From assembly GCF_009711345.1 (NCBI RefSeq), contig NZ_SMMA01000057.1, forward strand, positions 88,952 to 152,951: a stretch of DNA of 64,000 bases, in the 5' to 3' direction. Positions 43,793 to 52,861 of the stretch are shown here, piece by piece. A model generated the notes under the pieces. That model made no database searches, was not told the DNA's origin, and saw only the letters and a program-made list of their open reading frames with translations. Source of the DNA: Pseudovibrio flavus. Lineage in GTDB: Bacteria > Pseudomonadota > Alphaproteobacteria > Rhizobiales > Stappiaceae. A program made the translations under genes and the position numbers. The number at the start of each line of letters is the position of its first letter. The first letter of the stretch is position 1.

Positions 43793-45622
43793 GTGATTCT
43801 CTTTGTTCGCCTGATGGCTCTGTCGGGTTTGGCGTTTCTTATGTCTGCGCCCCTTGCCATGTCTCACCCGCATATTTTTGTCGAAGCGCGGGCAAAGCTG
43901 ATCTTTAACGATGAGGGGTACCTGACCGAGATCGAGCATTCGTGGCTGTTCGATGATCTTTATGCGGCCTTTGCCTTGCAGGGTCTCGATGCCAACGGCG
44001 ATGGTGAGTACTCCCGCGAGGAGCTGGCAGAGCTGGCGCTTGAAAATACAAAGGGTCTGGAAGAGTTCGGCTATTTCACGTTTGGCGATGATACTCGCGT
44101 TGAGATGGACTTTAATCCGCCGCATAGCCAGTGGATGCAGGTTCGCTCCGTGAAGCTCGACGACTACTTCATGTTCTCTGAAGAAGACCGCAAGGCGATT
44201 GAAGAGGTGCGGGCGCAGGGGCTGGAAGTTCCTGAGGATGATCGCATCAACCTAGTGGAACTCAACTTCACCCTGCCGCTCAAAGAGCCAGTGAAGGCTG
44301 ACCGCACTTTGACCGTGGATGTGTACGACCCGACCTACTATGTGGAGTACACTTGGCCGAAGGATGGAGTTGGCGCGGTTTCCTACGTTAACTCACCGGG
44401 TGCCTGTGAAGTGCAGCTGGTTTATCCGCCGCAACTTGATTTCGAGATTCGCCAAGCGCTTGCACAGATTGACGAGAACACCCGCGCGGTTCCTGAAGAG
44501 CTGCAAGCCTACGCCGAGCAGATGGTGAACCAAGCTATCGTTCAATGTACTGATCTCATGGCGACCGCAGCTACTGATGACACAGTTCCTAGTGAAGGTG
44601 CAGGCGAGCGTGGATCAACGAACGCTGTTGCAGCAATCGAGCGTTCTTTCCCGCGTTCTGGCGCTGCTCCTGATCCTCGTGCTTCTTCTGCAAACGATAG
44701 CGTCTATTCCAAAGTGGTTGGTACGATTGCCCGCTACCAAAATGAGTTCTATCTCAAGCTCACCGGTGCGCTGCGCCAGTTCCGCGTCAATCCGGATGCT
44801 GGCTGGCTGCTGATCGCCCTTAGCTTTGCCTATGGTATTTTCCACGCCGCTGGGCCGGGCCACGGTAAGGCGATTATCTCTTCTTATGTGCTGGCAGATC
44901 GGCAGACCCTGCGCAAAGGTATTGTTCTATCCATGGCCTCAGCCTTCGCGCAGGGTGTAACAGCAATCGCAATTGTTGGCGGCGTGGGCATTCTTCTCGG
45001 GCTGACATCCATTGCCATGACAAAGACAACCAAGTGGTTTGAACTAGGCAGCTATGTTCTGGTGTTCCTGCTTGGTGTGCTGATGGTCTGGAACAAGATT
45101 ATCCGTCCAGTGCTCTCGAAGAATAAAGCGGCGGCGCATTCCTGTTCCCATCACGGTCATGACCATAGCCATCATCACAACCACAGCCATGCTCACGATC
45201 ATGACCGCGATCACGGGCATCACCATGATCATCATCATGGAGAATGTGGTTGCGGCCATTCTCACGTGGCAAGCCCTGAAGACATCAAGGATACGCCTCT
45301 GACATTGATGAACGCATGGTCGGTGATTGCCGCTATTGGCGTTCGTCCGTGTACTGGTGCTCTTGTTATTCTCGCGTTCGCGTGGTCTCAGAACCTGCTT
45401 TGGATTGGTGTGCTGGCGGTACTGGCCATGTCTATCGGCACCGGCATCACTGTTTCCGCTCTTGCAAGCCTTGCTGTGGTAGCGCGTGAAGGTGCCTTGA
45501 AGATTTGGGGCAATACCTCTTCCGGCACGATGACTGTCTACCGCGTGTTTGAAGGCGCCGGTGCCTTGAGCGTACTGCTGATCGGCACGCTGATGATGCT
45601 TGGCGGCTTCGGGCTCTACTAA
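43793..45622 (+). CDS. Fused ZevA-ZevB-type metal transporter (DUF1007 + NicO/RcnA)
   Basis: A 609-residue fusion. A signal-like helix (about 3-22) leads to a periplasmic DUF1007 domain (about 25-230) starting SHPHIFVEARAKL; residues 66-77 (DANGDGEYSREE) form a canonical EF-hand loop. After a Ser/Ala-rich linker comes a NicO-family membrane domain with FAYGIFHAAGPGHGKAIISSYVLA near 350, a His-rich cytosolic loop (about 451-494) ending GECGCGHSH, and AIGVRPCTGALVILAFAW near 515. DUF1007 and NicO are usually separate proteins (ZevA and ZevB, zinc uptake in Haemophilus). Here one chain probably captures and moves Zn, Ni or Co. GTG 43793 starts the signal; ATG 43814 is an alternative. Confidence 0.9.
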   Translation: MILFVRLMALSGLAFLMSAPLAMSHPHIFVEARAKLIFNDEGYLTEIEHSWLFDDLYAAFALQGLDANGDGEYSREELAELALENTKGLEEFGYFTFGDDTRVEMDFNPPHSQWMQVRSVKLDDYFMFSEEDRKAIEEVRAQGLEVPEDDRINLVELNFTLPLKEPVKADRTLTVDVYDPTYYVEYTWPKDGVGAVSYVNSPGACEVQLVYPPQLDFEIRQALAQIDENTRAVPEELQAYAEQMVNQAIVQCTDLMATAATDDTVPSEGAGERGSTNAVAAIERSFPRSGAAPDPRASSANDSVYSKVVGTIARYQNEFYLKLTGALRQFRVNPDAGWLLIALSFAYGIFHAAGPGHGKAIISSYVLADRQTLRKGIVLSMASAFAQGVTAIAIVGGVGILLGLTSIAMTKTTKWFELGSYVLVFLLGVLMVWNKIIRPVLSKNKAAAHSCSHHGHDHSHHHNHSHAHDHDRDHGHHHDHHHGECGCGHSHVASPEDIKDTPLTLMNAWSVIAAIGVRPCTGALVILAFAWSQNLLWIGVLAVLAMSIGTGITVSALASLAVVAREGALKIWGNTSSGTMTVYRVFEGAGALSVLLIGTLMMLGGFGLY

Positions 45623-45631
45623 GCTCAAGAT

Positions 45632-45656
45632 GGCCACAGGCGTTTTGTCTGTGGCC
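45632..45656 (+). terminator. Hairpin after the ZevAB-like gene
   Basis: Eight-base stem GGCCACAG / CTGTGGCC, loop of 9, ten bases after the stop. No T-run. Confidence 0.45.
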
Positions 45657-46308
45657 TGATACGAGAATCACCAGCTCCAATTTTCACCAAGTGAGTGATT
45701 TTCATCGCCTTCCGTGAAGGGGATGGGCATTGCTTTCGCATCTGCACAAAATTAAGGCAGGATTATTGACGTATGTCTCAGGCCGCCTTTGCAGACTCAA
45801 AACGCAACGCCCAGAGAAAACGTTAATGAGTGATCGCAAGTTAAACGGATCTCTCGCGCATGTTACCTATGTATTTCTGGATATGTGTATGCAGCATTGA
45901 AAAATCATTGCTGAATATTTGTTTTTAAGTTGCTGGAATAAATAGTTTTCTTCCTCTTAGGTCGCCACGCCTGATTGATTGTATAAATAAAACAGAAGTA
46001 GTGCGCTGAACTGTGATATTTTTGCGGTTTTTGTAATTAATGAAAAGATAGTCGATGTGAAAATTATCGATTATTGCTTTGTGCATTGTGCTGGAAACTA
46101 CAAAATTTCGACAGTGCCAACGCTGCCATTAAGCTTTCGCTTTTCGATTGCACTTAAATAATTCGTTCAATTCCACGTAGTTTTGCTTGTAAGTAGTTAT
46201 GTCATCCTATTAGAAACAGGTATGGCTGGTTCGGTGCTGATGTAGCGGACCGGGCTCAAAATTTAACATGGACATTCATTCTCAGGTAACTCGTGGGAGG
46301 AGTTTAAA
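45657..46308. other. 650-base AT-rich gap upstream of the TRAP operon
   Basis: No coding frame of note. Base composition drops clearly in AT-rich runs from about 45880 to 46200. It probably holds the TRAP promoter and operators. Confidence 0.6.
46223..46238 (+). promoter_or_regulatory. Possible sigma-54 promoter of the TRAP operon
   Basis: TGGCTGGTTCGGTGCT keeps the -24 GG and -12 GC at the right distance (GG-N10-GC), 70 bases before the TRAP binding protein gene. The -12 element is GTGC rather than TTGC, so the match is partial. Confidence 0.25.
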
Positions 46309-47400
46309 ATGGATCGTCGTAGTTTTCTGAAGAAAGCTGGTCTGGCTGCTGGTGCTACCGCTGGTGCTGCTACTCTCGCCGCTCCTGCAATTGCACAGGG
46401 CAAGCGCGAACTGAAAATGGTCACAACCTGGCCAAAGAACTTCCCAGGTCTTGGCACCGGCGCACAGCGCGTTGCTGACCGCATCACCAATGCTTCTGAC
46501 GGTCGTCTGACTGTTAAGCTTTTTGCTGCAGGCGAACTCGTTCCTGCATTTGAAAGCTTTGACGCTGTTTCCAGCGGCACTGCAGACATGTACCACGCTG
46601 CTGAGTACTACTGGCAGGGCAAGCACAAAGCATTCAACTTCTTCACTGCAGTTCCAATGGGTCTGACAGCGAACGAGCTGGACGCATGGATCAACGTTGG
46701 CGGTGGTCAGGAACTGTGGGACGAGCTGTCCGCTCAGTTCAACATCAAGCCATTCATGGCTGGTAACACCGGCCTGCAGATGGGCGGTTGGTTCAACAAA
46801 GAAATCAACAGCATCGAAGACCTTAAGGGTCTGAAAATGCGTATGCCGGGTCTTGGCGGTGAAGTACTGCGTCGTCTGGGTGCAACTGCTGTTGCTCTGC
46901 CAGGTGGTGAAATCTTCCCTGCGCTGCAGTCTGGCGCAATCGATGCAACCGAGTGGGTTGGCCCATGGAACGACCTTGCATTCGGTTTCTACAAGATTGC
47001 TAAGTTCTACTACAACCCAGGCTTCCACGAGCCAGGTGCAGGTCTGTCTTGCGGTCTGAACAAAGACGTTTGGGAAAGCTTCAGCCCAGCAGATCAGGCT
47101 CTTGTTGCAGACGCTTGTAAGGCTGAAAACAACTACATGTACTCCGAGTTCAACTGGAACAACGGTTCTGCGCTTGAAACTCTCGTGAACAAACATGGTG
47201 TTCAGCTGAAGCGCTTCCCAGATGCAGTATTTGATGCAATTGCGGGCGTATCTGAAGAAGTAGTAGCAGAAGTTGCAGGCGAAGACGATCTGTCCAAGCG
47301 CATCTACGACAGCTACATCAAAGCTCGTAAAGACGTAGGCGGTTGGGGTGACATCTCTGAAGGTGCATACCTCGAAAACCGTAAGCGCGTTCTGGGCTAA
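46309..47400 (+). CDS. TRAP transporter substrate-binding protein, TakP-like
   Basis: A 363-residue secreted protein. The N-terminus MDRRSFLKKAGLAAG carries a twin-arginine signal, as TakP of Rhodobacter does. The mature chain has the TakP layout: ELVPAFESFDAVSSGTADMYH, MAGNTGLQMGGWFNKEI, GLKMRMPGLGGEVLRRLG, and GAIDATEWVGPWND, where the Arg and Trp/Glu fix the ligand's carboxylate. 2-Oxo acids or other mono-carboxylates are the likely ligand; this is family inference. Codon use is strongly biased, as for an abundant protein. A perfect hairpin separates it from the membrane genes. Confidence 0.94.
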   Translation: MDRRSFLKKAGLAAGATAGAATLAAPAIAQGKRELKMVTTWPKNFPGLGTGAQRVADRITNASDGRLTVKLFAAGELVPAFESFDAVSSGTADMYHAAEYYWQGKHKAFNFFTAVPMGLTANELDAWINVGGGQELWDELSAQFNIKPFMAGNTGLQMGGWFNKEINSIEDLKGLKMRMPGLGGEVLRRLGATAVALPGGEIFPALQSGAIDATEWVGPWNDLAFGFYKIAKFYYNPGFHEPGAGLSCGLNKDVWESFSPADQALVADACKAENNYMYSEFNWNNGSALETLVNKHGVQLKRFPDAVFDAIAGVSEEVVAEVAGEDDLSKRIYDSYIKARKDVGGWGDISEGAYLENRKRVLG

Positions 47401-47419
47401 TCGCGTCTGACCGAATTTT

Positions 47420-47451
47420 GAGGCTTCCCGCGTTTGCGCGTGGGAAGCCTC
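47420..47451 (+). terminator. Attenuator-type hairpin after the TRAP binding protein
   Basis: Perfect ten-base stem GAGGCTTCCC / GGGAAGCCTC with a 12-base loop, not followed by a T-run. It probably reduces transcription into the membrane genes or protects the 3' end of the abundant binding-protein message. Confidence 0.6.
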
Positions 47452-47553
47452 ACCTTTAAGGCCGGACCGTTTTTCGGTTCTCCCTATAACAAGCAAGCTC
47501 TGGTGTGGTGCCCTCGGGCCCTTGGCAAAAGCTGCGAAAAAAGAGGCGGGAAA

Positions 47554-48093
47554 ATGCGCGCCCTGATGAACCTTATTAACTCCTTTAACAGCGCTGTAGG
47601 ACGCAGCTGTGCGTGGTTAACGCTCGGCATTGTTCTCGTGCAGTTTATCGTTGTTCTAATGCGGTATGTTTTCGGGATCGGCTCCATCTGGATGCAAGAA
47701 TCCATCACATACATGCACGGCTTTTTGTTTATGCTTGCAGCTGCCTACACGCTCAGCGTGGACGGGCACGTGCGCGTAGACATTTTCTATCGCGAGGCGG
47801 CTCCTAAAAAGAAAGCCCTCGTCGATCTGCTTGGTTCCATTTTCTTCCTCATCCCGATGTGCTGCGTCATCATCTATGTGTCGTGGGACTACGTTGCTGC
47901 TTCCTGGGCCATTCTTGAAGGCTCTCAGGAGACCTCGGGTATTCAGGGTCGTTACCTTCTCAAGAGTGCGATTATCGGCTTCGCCGTCATGATGGCGCTG
48001 CAAGGGCTCTCGATCGTAATCCGTGGTGTCTTGGCGCTTAAGGGGGACAAGGCTGCACTGAACAGCTTCATAACAAATAATAATGCGCACTAG
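47554..48093 (+). CDS. TRAP transporter small membrane subunit (DctQ)
   Basis: A 179-residue protein with four membrane helices. The DctQ signature RYVFGIGSIWMQESITYMHGFLFML is recognisable (arginine and tyrosine before the loop, then glutamates). ATG 47554 has GAGGCGGG upstream; the longer frame overlaps the hairpin and is rejected. Works with DctM. Confidence 0.93.
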   Translation: MRALMNLINSFNSAVGRSCAWLTLGIVLVQFIVVLMRYVFGIGSIWMQESITYMHGFLFMLAAAYTLSVDGHVRVDIFYREAAPKKKALVDLLGSIFFLIPMCCVIIYVSWDYVAASWAILEGSQETSGIQGRYLLKSAIIGFAVMMALQGLSIVIRGVLALKGDKAALNSFITNNNAH

Positions 48094-48104
48094 GGGCTGG
48101 TTTG

Positions 48105-49685
48105 ATGGAAAGCATTACTCATACTCTTGATATTTTGATGTTTGCTGCTGCCTGTCTTCTGCTCATGGCAGGCTTTCCAGTAGCATTCACACTTGCCGGT
48201 GTTGCCCTTGCTTTTGCTCTGATCGGGTCGTTCTTCGGCGCGTCCATTACGCTTGGTGCAATTCCTAGCCGTATCTTCGGCACAATGGTCAACGAGACCT
48301 TGATTGCAGTTCCGCTCTTCATCTTCATGGGTGTTATGCTGGAACGCTCCAAGGTTGCGGAAGAACTGCTCGAAACAATGGGCCGTCTGTTCGGCCGTAT
48401 GCCGGGTGGCCTTGGTATTTCCGTTTCCATCGTGGGTGCGCTTCTGGCTGCGTCCACCGGTATTGTTGGTGCAACGGTTGTGACCATGGGTCTGCTGTCG
48501 CTGCCAACCATGCTACGCAACGGTTACAGCCCGCGTATCGCTTGTGGCTCTATCGCTGCATCCGGAACTTTGGGCCAGATCATTCCGCCGTCTATCGTAC
48601 TCGTCTTCCTTGCTGACCAGCTTTCTAACGCATATCAGACCGCTCAGCGTGAAATGGGTAACTGGTCTCCAGAGCCATTCTCTGTAGGTGACCTTTTTGC
48701 CGGCGCATTGCTTCCGGGCCTTGCGTTGGTGGGTATGTACATCGCGTACCAGCTGTTTGTTGCATTCACACAGCCGCATAAATCTCCGCCAATGAAGGTA
48801 GAGCCGGGCGAGGCGCCGACCATATCTCAGGTTCTGCATGCGCTTATCCCGCCAATCGCTCTGATTATTGCGGTGCTTGGTTCCATTCTGGTGGGTATTG
48901 CAACGCCGACTGAAGCTGCTTCTGTTGGTGCTGTGGGCGCTCTGCTGCTGGCTGGTTACCGTTTGAACGAAGACAAGCCTTGGCCGATCTACATTGCGGT
49001 TCTGGGTTTGGTGGCCGTTCTGGCGCTGACATTCTCTATGGACCTGCGTATTGCTCGTAGCGAAATCCCGACTACCGATATGATTGGTATCGTGGCTGCT
49101 GCTGTGTTCTGTGCAGCGCTGGCTTGGGGCATCATCGTTTCTCTGTACCGCGTGCTGGCCAACAAGGTTCTGGTTCCTGTGATGCAGTCCACCACACAGA
49201 TTACCTGTATGGTGTTCGTGATCCTCATCGGTGCGACCTTCTTCTCCCTGATCTTCCGTGATCTGGGTGGTGAAGAACTGGTGAAGGAAATCCTGACCGG
49301 TATTCCAGGTGGTGCGATTGGTGCGATCATCGCTGTTATGCTCGTGATGTTCGTTCTCGGCTTCTTCCTCGACTTCCTTGAGATCGTGTTCGTTGTGGTT
49401 CCTCTTGTTGCGCCAATCCTGCTGCAGCTGGAAATGCCAAACGGTGAGCCGATGAACCCAGCATGGCTGGGAGTGATGATGGCTGTGAACCTGCAGACAT
49501 CGTTCCTGACACCGCCGTTCGGTTTCGCGCTCTTCTATCTGCGCGGTGTGGCTCCGCCAACCGTGAAGACCTCGGACATCTATATCGGCATCATTCCGTT
49601 TGTGCTGATCCAGATCCTGATGTTGGTTATCCTGTGGTACTTCCCGACGCTGGCGACATGGTTGCCGAAGGTGATCTACGGGTAA
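48105..49685 (+). CDS. TRAP transporter large membrane subunit (DctM)
   Basis: A 526-residue protein with about 12 or more helices that forms the transport channel driven by sodium or proton gradient. DctM motifs ASGTLGQIIPPSIVLVFLAD and LQTSFLTPPFGFALFYL (with P-P-F-G) are present, and PTEAASVGAVGALLL. An insertion of about 70 residues with extra helices between 270 and 345 is seen in several TakQM-type subunits. ATG 48105 starts 11 bases after the DctQ stop. Confidence 0.94.
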   Translation: MESITHTLDILMFAAACLLLMAGFPVAFTLAGVALAFALIGSFFGASITLGAIPSRIFGTMVNETLIAVPLFIFMGVMLERSKVAEELLETMGRLFGRMPGGLGISVSIVGALLAASTGIVGATVVTMGLLSLPTMLRNGYSPRIACGSIAASGTLGQIIPPSIVLVFLADQLSNAYQTAQREMGNWSPEPFSVGDLFAGALLPGLALVGMYIAYQLFVAFTQPHKSPPMKVEPGEAPTISQVLHALIPPIALIIAVLGSILVGIATPTEAASVGAVGALLLAGYRLNEDKPWPIYIAVLGLVAVLALTFSMDLRIARSEIPTTDMIGIVAAAVFCAALAWGIIVSLYRVLANKVLVPVMQSTTQITCMVFVILIGATFFSLIFRDLGGEELVKEILTGIPGGAIGAIIAVMLVMFVLGFFLDFLEIVFVVVPLVAPILLQLEMPNGEPMNPAWLGVMMAVNLQTSFLTPPFGFALFYLRGVAPPTVKTSDIYIGIIPFVLIQILMLVILWYFPTLATWLPKVIYG

Positions 49686-49706
49686 CGGGTAAAACAAGAC
49701 AAAGAG

Positions 49707-49735
49707 AAAGCGCGGTTTCGACCGCGCTTTTTTTT
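49707..49735 (+). terminator. Intrinsic terminator of the TRAP operon
   Basis: Ten-base perfect stem AAAGCGCGGT / ACCGCGCTTT closed by a TTCG tetraloop and followed by five or more T. A textbook terminator. Confidence 0.95.
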
Positions 49736-49770
49736 GTTTACGACTGGAATGCAATTGGAGGAGGACGCCT

Positions 49771-50172
49771 ATGATTTTCTACATCACGCCCATCTATGCA
49801 GGCGTATTAGCGCTGCTGTTTCTCTGGCTTTCATACAAAGTCGTGGCAGCGCGGCATGAGACCAAAATCTCACTCGGTCATGACGATGACAGGATGATGC
49901 TCAAGCGCATGCGGGCGCACGCGAACTTTGCAGAGTATGTGCCGCTAACGCTGTTGCTGATGTTGATGATGGAGATGATGGCAGCCTTCGCATTTGTGCT
50001 GCACGGCATCGGCCTGTTGTTACTGGCGGGCAGGGGACTGCATGCGTTTGCGCTTACAAGTAAGCCGCAGAATCTCAGGCTAAGAGCGCTCGGTATGATG
50101 TGCACGTTTACAGCGCTTGGCATTGCCGCAGCTTCGTGCATTTTGATGCCGTTTTTTGAGCTGGAGCTTTAA
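49771..50172 (+). CDS. MAPEG-family membrane protein
   Basis: A 133-residue protein with four membrane helices. KRMRAHANFAEYVPLTLLL near 46-64 is the MAPEG signature, with the R-x-x-x-N-x-x-E that binds glutathione in mammalian relatives, and LRLRALGMMCTF is in the last part. Prokaryotic members (YecN-like) have unproven substrates. GGAGGA lies upstream. Its last four bases overlap the last four of the convergent response regulator gene. Confidence 0.92.
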   Translation: MIFYITPIYAGVLALLFLWLSYKVVAARHETKISLGHDDDRMMLKRMRAHANFAEYVPLTLLLMLMMEMMAAFAFVLHGIGLLLLAGRGLHAFALTSKPQNLRLRALGMMCTFTALGIAAASCILMPFFELEL

Positions 50173-50894
50173 GCGCTCCACTCCACATCGCAGGAAAGCA
50201 TGTAGCCAGCACCATAGACAGTGCGGATCAAAGCGCCGGTTTCTTTCGTTGTCAGCTTTTTGCGAACGCGGGAAATGCGCACGTCAATGGCGCGGTCCAT
50301 GCTTTCATCAGCACCGCTTGCATCCAGCAATTGATCGCGTGAAAGGACACGGCGCGGAGATTTAAGCAGAGCGTTTAGAACAGCAGCTTCACCAGCCGAA
50401 AGGTAGGTTTCTACCCCTTCCTTGGTGCGCAGCAAGTGAGATGCCGGTTCAAAGCTCCAGCCGGAAAAGCGGGCAACTTTATCTGCGCTTTGTGTAGCCT
50501 GTGGTTCAGGCGCGCTACGGCGGAGGAGCGAGCGCACGCGGGCAACGATCTCACGCGGATCAAACGGCTTGGTAACGTAGTCATCTGCGCCTAGTTCCAG
50601 CCCGATAACGCGGTCTGATGAGTGATCGCGGGCGGAAAGAACAAGGATAGGCAGAGAGCTTTTTTGGCGAACGCGTTCAATAAGCGCCATCCCGTCAATA
50701 TCGGGCAGTCCGAGGTCGGTAATGATGAGGTCTGGCTGCTGGTCTTGGCCTTCGAAAAGGTTTATCAGCTCCATACCGGAGGCGAGATCACGCGTTTCGA
50801 AACCGAAGGAGTTTAGGGTTTCCGTCAGCAGGTCGCGGATTGCTTCTTCGTCATCGACGATAGCGATAAGGTTGTTTGAGCTGGAAAGACTCAT
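50169..50894 (-). CDS. OmpR-family response regulator
   Basis: A 241-residue two-domain regulator. The receiver domain (about 8-125) has acidic Asp14/Asp15, phospho-acceptor Asp60 in IITDLGLPDIDG, and Lys in DDYVTKPFDP; the winged-helix domain (about 145-238) is of the OmpR/PhoB type (SRDQLLDASGADESMDRAIDVRISRVRKKL is read with one short break). It overlaps the kinase gene by four bases (ATGA), so the two form one system. The target genes are not seen; the nearest is the TRAP operon on the other side. Confidence 0.93.
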   Translation of the reverse strand: MSLSSSNNLIAIVDDEEAIRDLLTETLNSFGFETRDLASGMELINLFEGQDQQPDLIITDLGLPDIDGMALIERVRQKSSLPILVLSARDHSSDRVIGLELGADDYVTKPFDPREIVARVRSLLRRSAPEPQATQSADKVARFSGWSFEPASHLLRTKEGVETYLSAGEAAVLNALLKSPRRVLSRDQLLDASGADESMDRAIDVRISRVRKKLTTKETGALIRTVYGAGYMLSCDVEWSA

Positions 50895-52861
50895 CGTTCC
50901 GTCAGCTCCTTCAATACATGTGCGAGCTGTTTCAGCTCGAAAGGTTTTTCAAGTTTTAATGCCAGACCTGCATTTCTGCTTGGTTCTGCCTGATGATAGC
51001 CCGACATCAGCGCCACCCCGATCTGCGGCATTTCCTTGGATAGCGTCTCGAATAACTCAAGGCCGTTCATGCCATCTGGCATGATGATGTCTGAAAGAAC
51101 TGCCTGCACCTGAGGTGTCTGACGGGCAAGCTCCAAGGCATCTTCTGCGCTATCGCAATGCAGGACGCTGTATCCAATGGATGTGATTTGCTCGATCAAT
51201 ACTTTAGCGAGGTCAATCTCATCTTCAACCAGAATAACCAGTTCGCCGTTGCCATTTGGTAGAGTGTCATCGGCCACGGCATTGTCTGGCGAGCTCGCTG
51301 TTCCTTGAGGATGGGCGATTGGCAAAATTATTCTGGCAACAGCCCCTTGTTTGCGGCGGTTCTTGAGTTCGGCAGAGCCGCCTGATCTGGTCGCGAAACC
51401 GTAGACCATCGAGAGGCCGAGGCCACTGCCGTTCCCGAAGGTTTTCGTCGTATAGAACGGTTCGAACACGCGGCTTTCTTCGTTCTCTGAAAGGCCCGTG
51501 CCAGTGTCTCGGCATTCGATCAAAGCATAGTCGCCGGGTGTAATAGACATGCTTTGCGCATCGCGGTGGCCGATCTCCACTTGCTTCATGGAAATGGAGA
51601 GCTCACCGCCTTCAGGCATCGCATCACGGGCATTGATCGCAAGGTTTACCAGAGCGTTGTCAAAGAGCACCGGATCAATCTTCGCAAACAGCTTTTCATC
51701 CGGCAGGGCCAGCGTCGTCTCAATGCTTTTGGGCAGTGAGGAGAAAATGAGATCGCAGGCACCTTTCACCGCGTCGTTGAGACTGGTGTCCACCGCCTCT
51801 GCGCTGCTTCCTCTTGCGAAGGTCAAAAGCCTGCGGGTGAGTTCAGCCCCGCGGTTTCCAGCATGAAGGATTGGAGAGAGGTGCTTTTCTACCGTTGCCG
51901 CTAAAACCTGCGGATCATCGATCTTTTCGGTTAGCTGCTTGGCATTGCCAATGATGATGGAAAGCAGGTTGTTGAAGTCGTGAGCCAGACCGCCTGTCAA
52001 AACGCCTACCGCTTCCATGCGCTGGGATTGTAGCAAGCGGTTTTCGCTTTCCTTCAGTTCTGTGGCATCAACCGAGAGCACAAAGCAGCCAAGGATGCGG
52101 CCATCTTTGGTTCTATCGGGTACAAGCGTGGAGCGCATGTAGGTACGGTTACCGCGTCTGTCCGGCTTGGCGTATTCATAGGAAACAACGTGACCTGCAA
52201 GGGCCTCGTTAATGTGCGGTTCCATAACGGCGAACAGCTCATCTCCCGTCACATCGCGCACCGGCTTGCCAATGATAGAGGTTGGCGACTGGTTGAACCA
52301 CATCGCGTACGGCGTGTTGGCAAAGCGGTACTTTGGGCCGGGAGCGATGTAGCAGATGAGGGCTGGAACCGTATCTGTTACGAGGCGCAGCCAATCTTCA
52401 CTCTTCTTCAAAGCGCGTGTGCGTTCAGCAACCGTTTCCTCAAGGTGCTTCTGGCGTTGACGCTCAAGGGTTACATCTGTGTAGGTGGTAACAAAGCCGC
52501 CTTGGGGCAGAGGACCGCCTTGAATGAGCACCACCTGTCCGCTTGGTCTTACGCGTTCAATGGAGTGGGGCTCAAACTTCAGCGCACGGTCAATTCGCAG
52601 CTGGATATGTTCGTCAATATCGCCGTCGCCATATTCGCCGCGCTCGGCGTTCACACGGAAGAACTCCTTGATGTGGGTTCCGCGCTGGATCAGCTCTCTT
52701 GGGAAGTCGAAAAGCTCATAGAGAATAGAGTTGCTGGCTACCAACTTTAGGTCAGAATCAAACACCGAAAACCCCTGATTGAGGTGATCGAGCGCAGATT
52801 GAAGCAAGTTTAATTGCTGCAACTCTTTATGTTCTTCTCGAATCTTATCTTTTTCTTCCAT
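50891..52861 (-). CDS. Hybrid sensor histidine kinase with two PAS-type domains
   Basis: A 656-residue kinase with no membrane helix. Order: coiled N-terminus, PAS_7-type domain (about 20-130; LNQGFSVFDSDLKLVASN), short coiled coil, PAS_4-type domain (about 145-265), HisKA with GLAHDFNNLLSIIIGNAKQL (phospho-His in AHDFNN near 290), HATPase with NLAINARDAM and GLGLSMVYG, and a C-terminal receiver with Asp in VLSDIIMPDGMNG. A hybrid kinase overlapping a single OmpR-type regulator suggests a relay. The N-terminal PAS pair probably binds a ligand or cofactor in the cytosol. ATG 52861 is chosen; the frame stays open to 53044 but that part overlaps the divergent ligase leader. Confidence 0.9.
   Translation of the reverse strand: MEEKDKIREEHKELQQLNLLQSALDHLNQGFSVFDSDLKLVASNSILYELFDFPRELIQRGTHIKEFFRVNAERGEYGDGDIDEHIQLRIDRALKFEPHSIERVRPSGQVVLIQGGPLPQGGFVTTYTDVTLERQRQKHLEETVAERTRALKKSEDWLRLVTDTVPALICYIAPGPKYRFANTPYAMWFNQSPTSIIGKPVRDVTGDELFAVMEPHINEALAGHVVSYEYAKPDRRGNRTYMRSTLVPDRTKDGRILGCFVLSVDATELKESENRLLQSQRMEAVGVLTGGLAHDFNNLLSIIIGNAKQLTEKIDDPQVLAATVEKHLSPILHAGNRGAELTRRLLTFARGSSAEAVDTSLNDAVKGACDLIFSSLPKSIETTLALPDEKLFAKIDPVLFDNALVNLAINARDAMPEGGELSISMKQVEIGHRDAQSMSITPGDYALIECRDTGTGLSENEESRVFEPFYTTKTFGNGSGLGLSMVYGFATRSGGSAELKNRRKQGAVARIILPIAHPQGTASSPDNAVADDTLPNGNGELVILVEDEIDLAKVLIEQITSIGYSVLHCDSAEDALELARQTPQVQAVLSDIIMPDGMNGLELFETLSKEMPQIGVALMSGYHQAEPSRNAGLALKLEKPFELKQLAHVLKELTER

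Noticed and set aside
45836-45900. A 24-codon ATG frame in the gap before the TRAP operon
   Set aside because: Too short, no ribosome site, no hydrophobic segment or motif.
46282-47496. A 404-codon open frame antisense to the TRAP binding protein
   Set aside because: It is a shadow of strong codon bias in the real gene; no motif or ribosome site.
48513-49754. A 413-codon antisense frame rich in His, Gln and Arg over DctM
   Set aside because: Its unusual composition is the complement of a membrane-protein gene.
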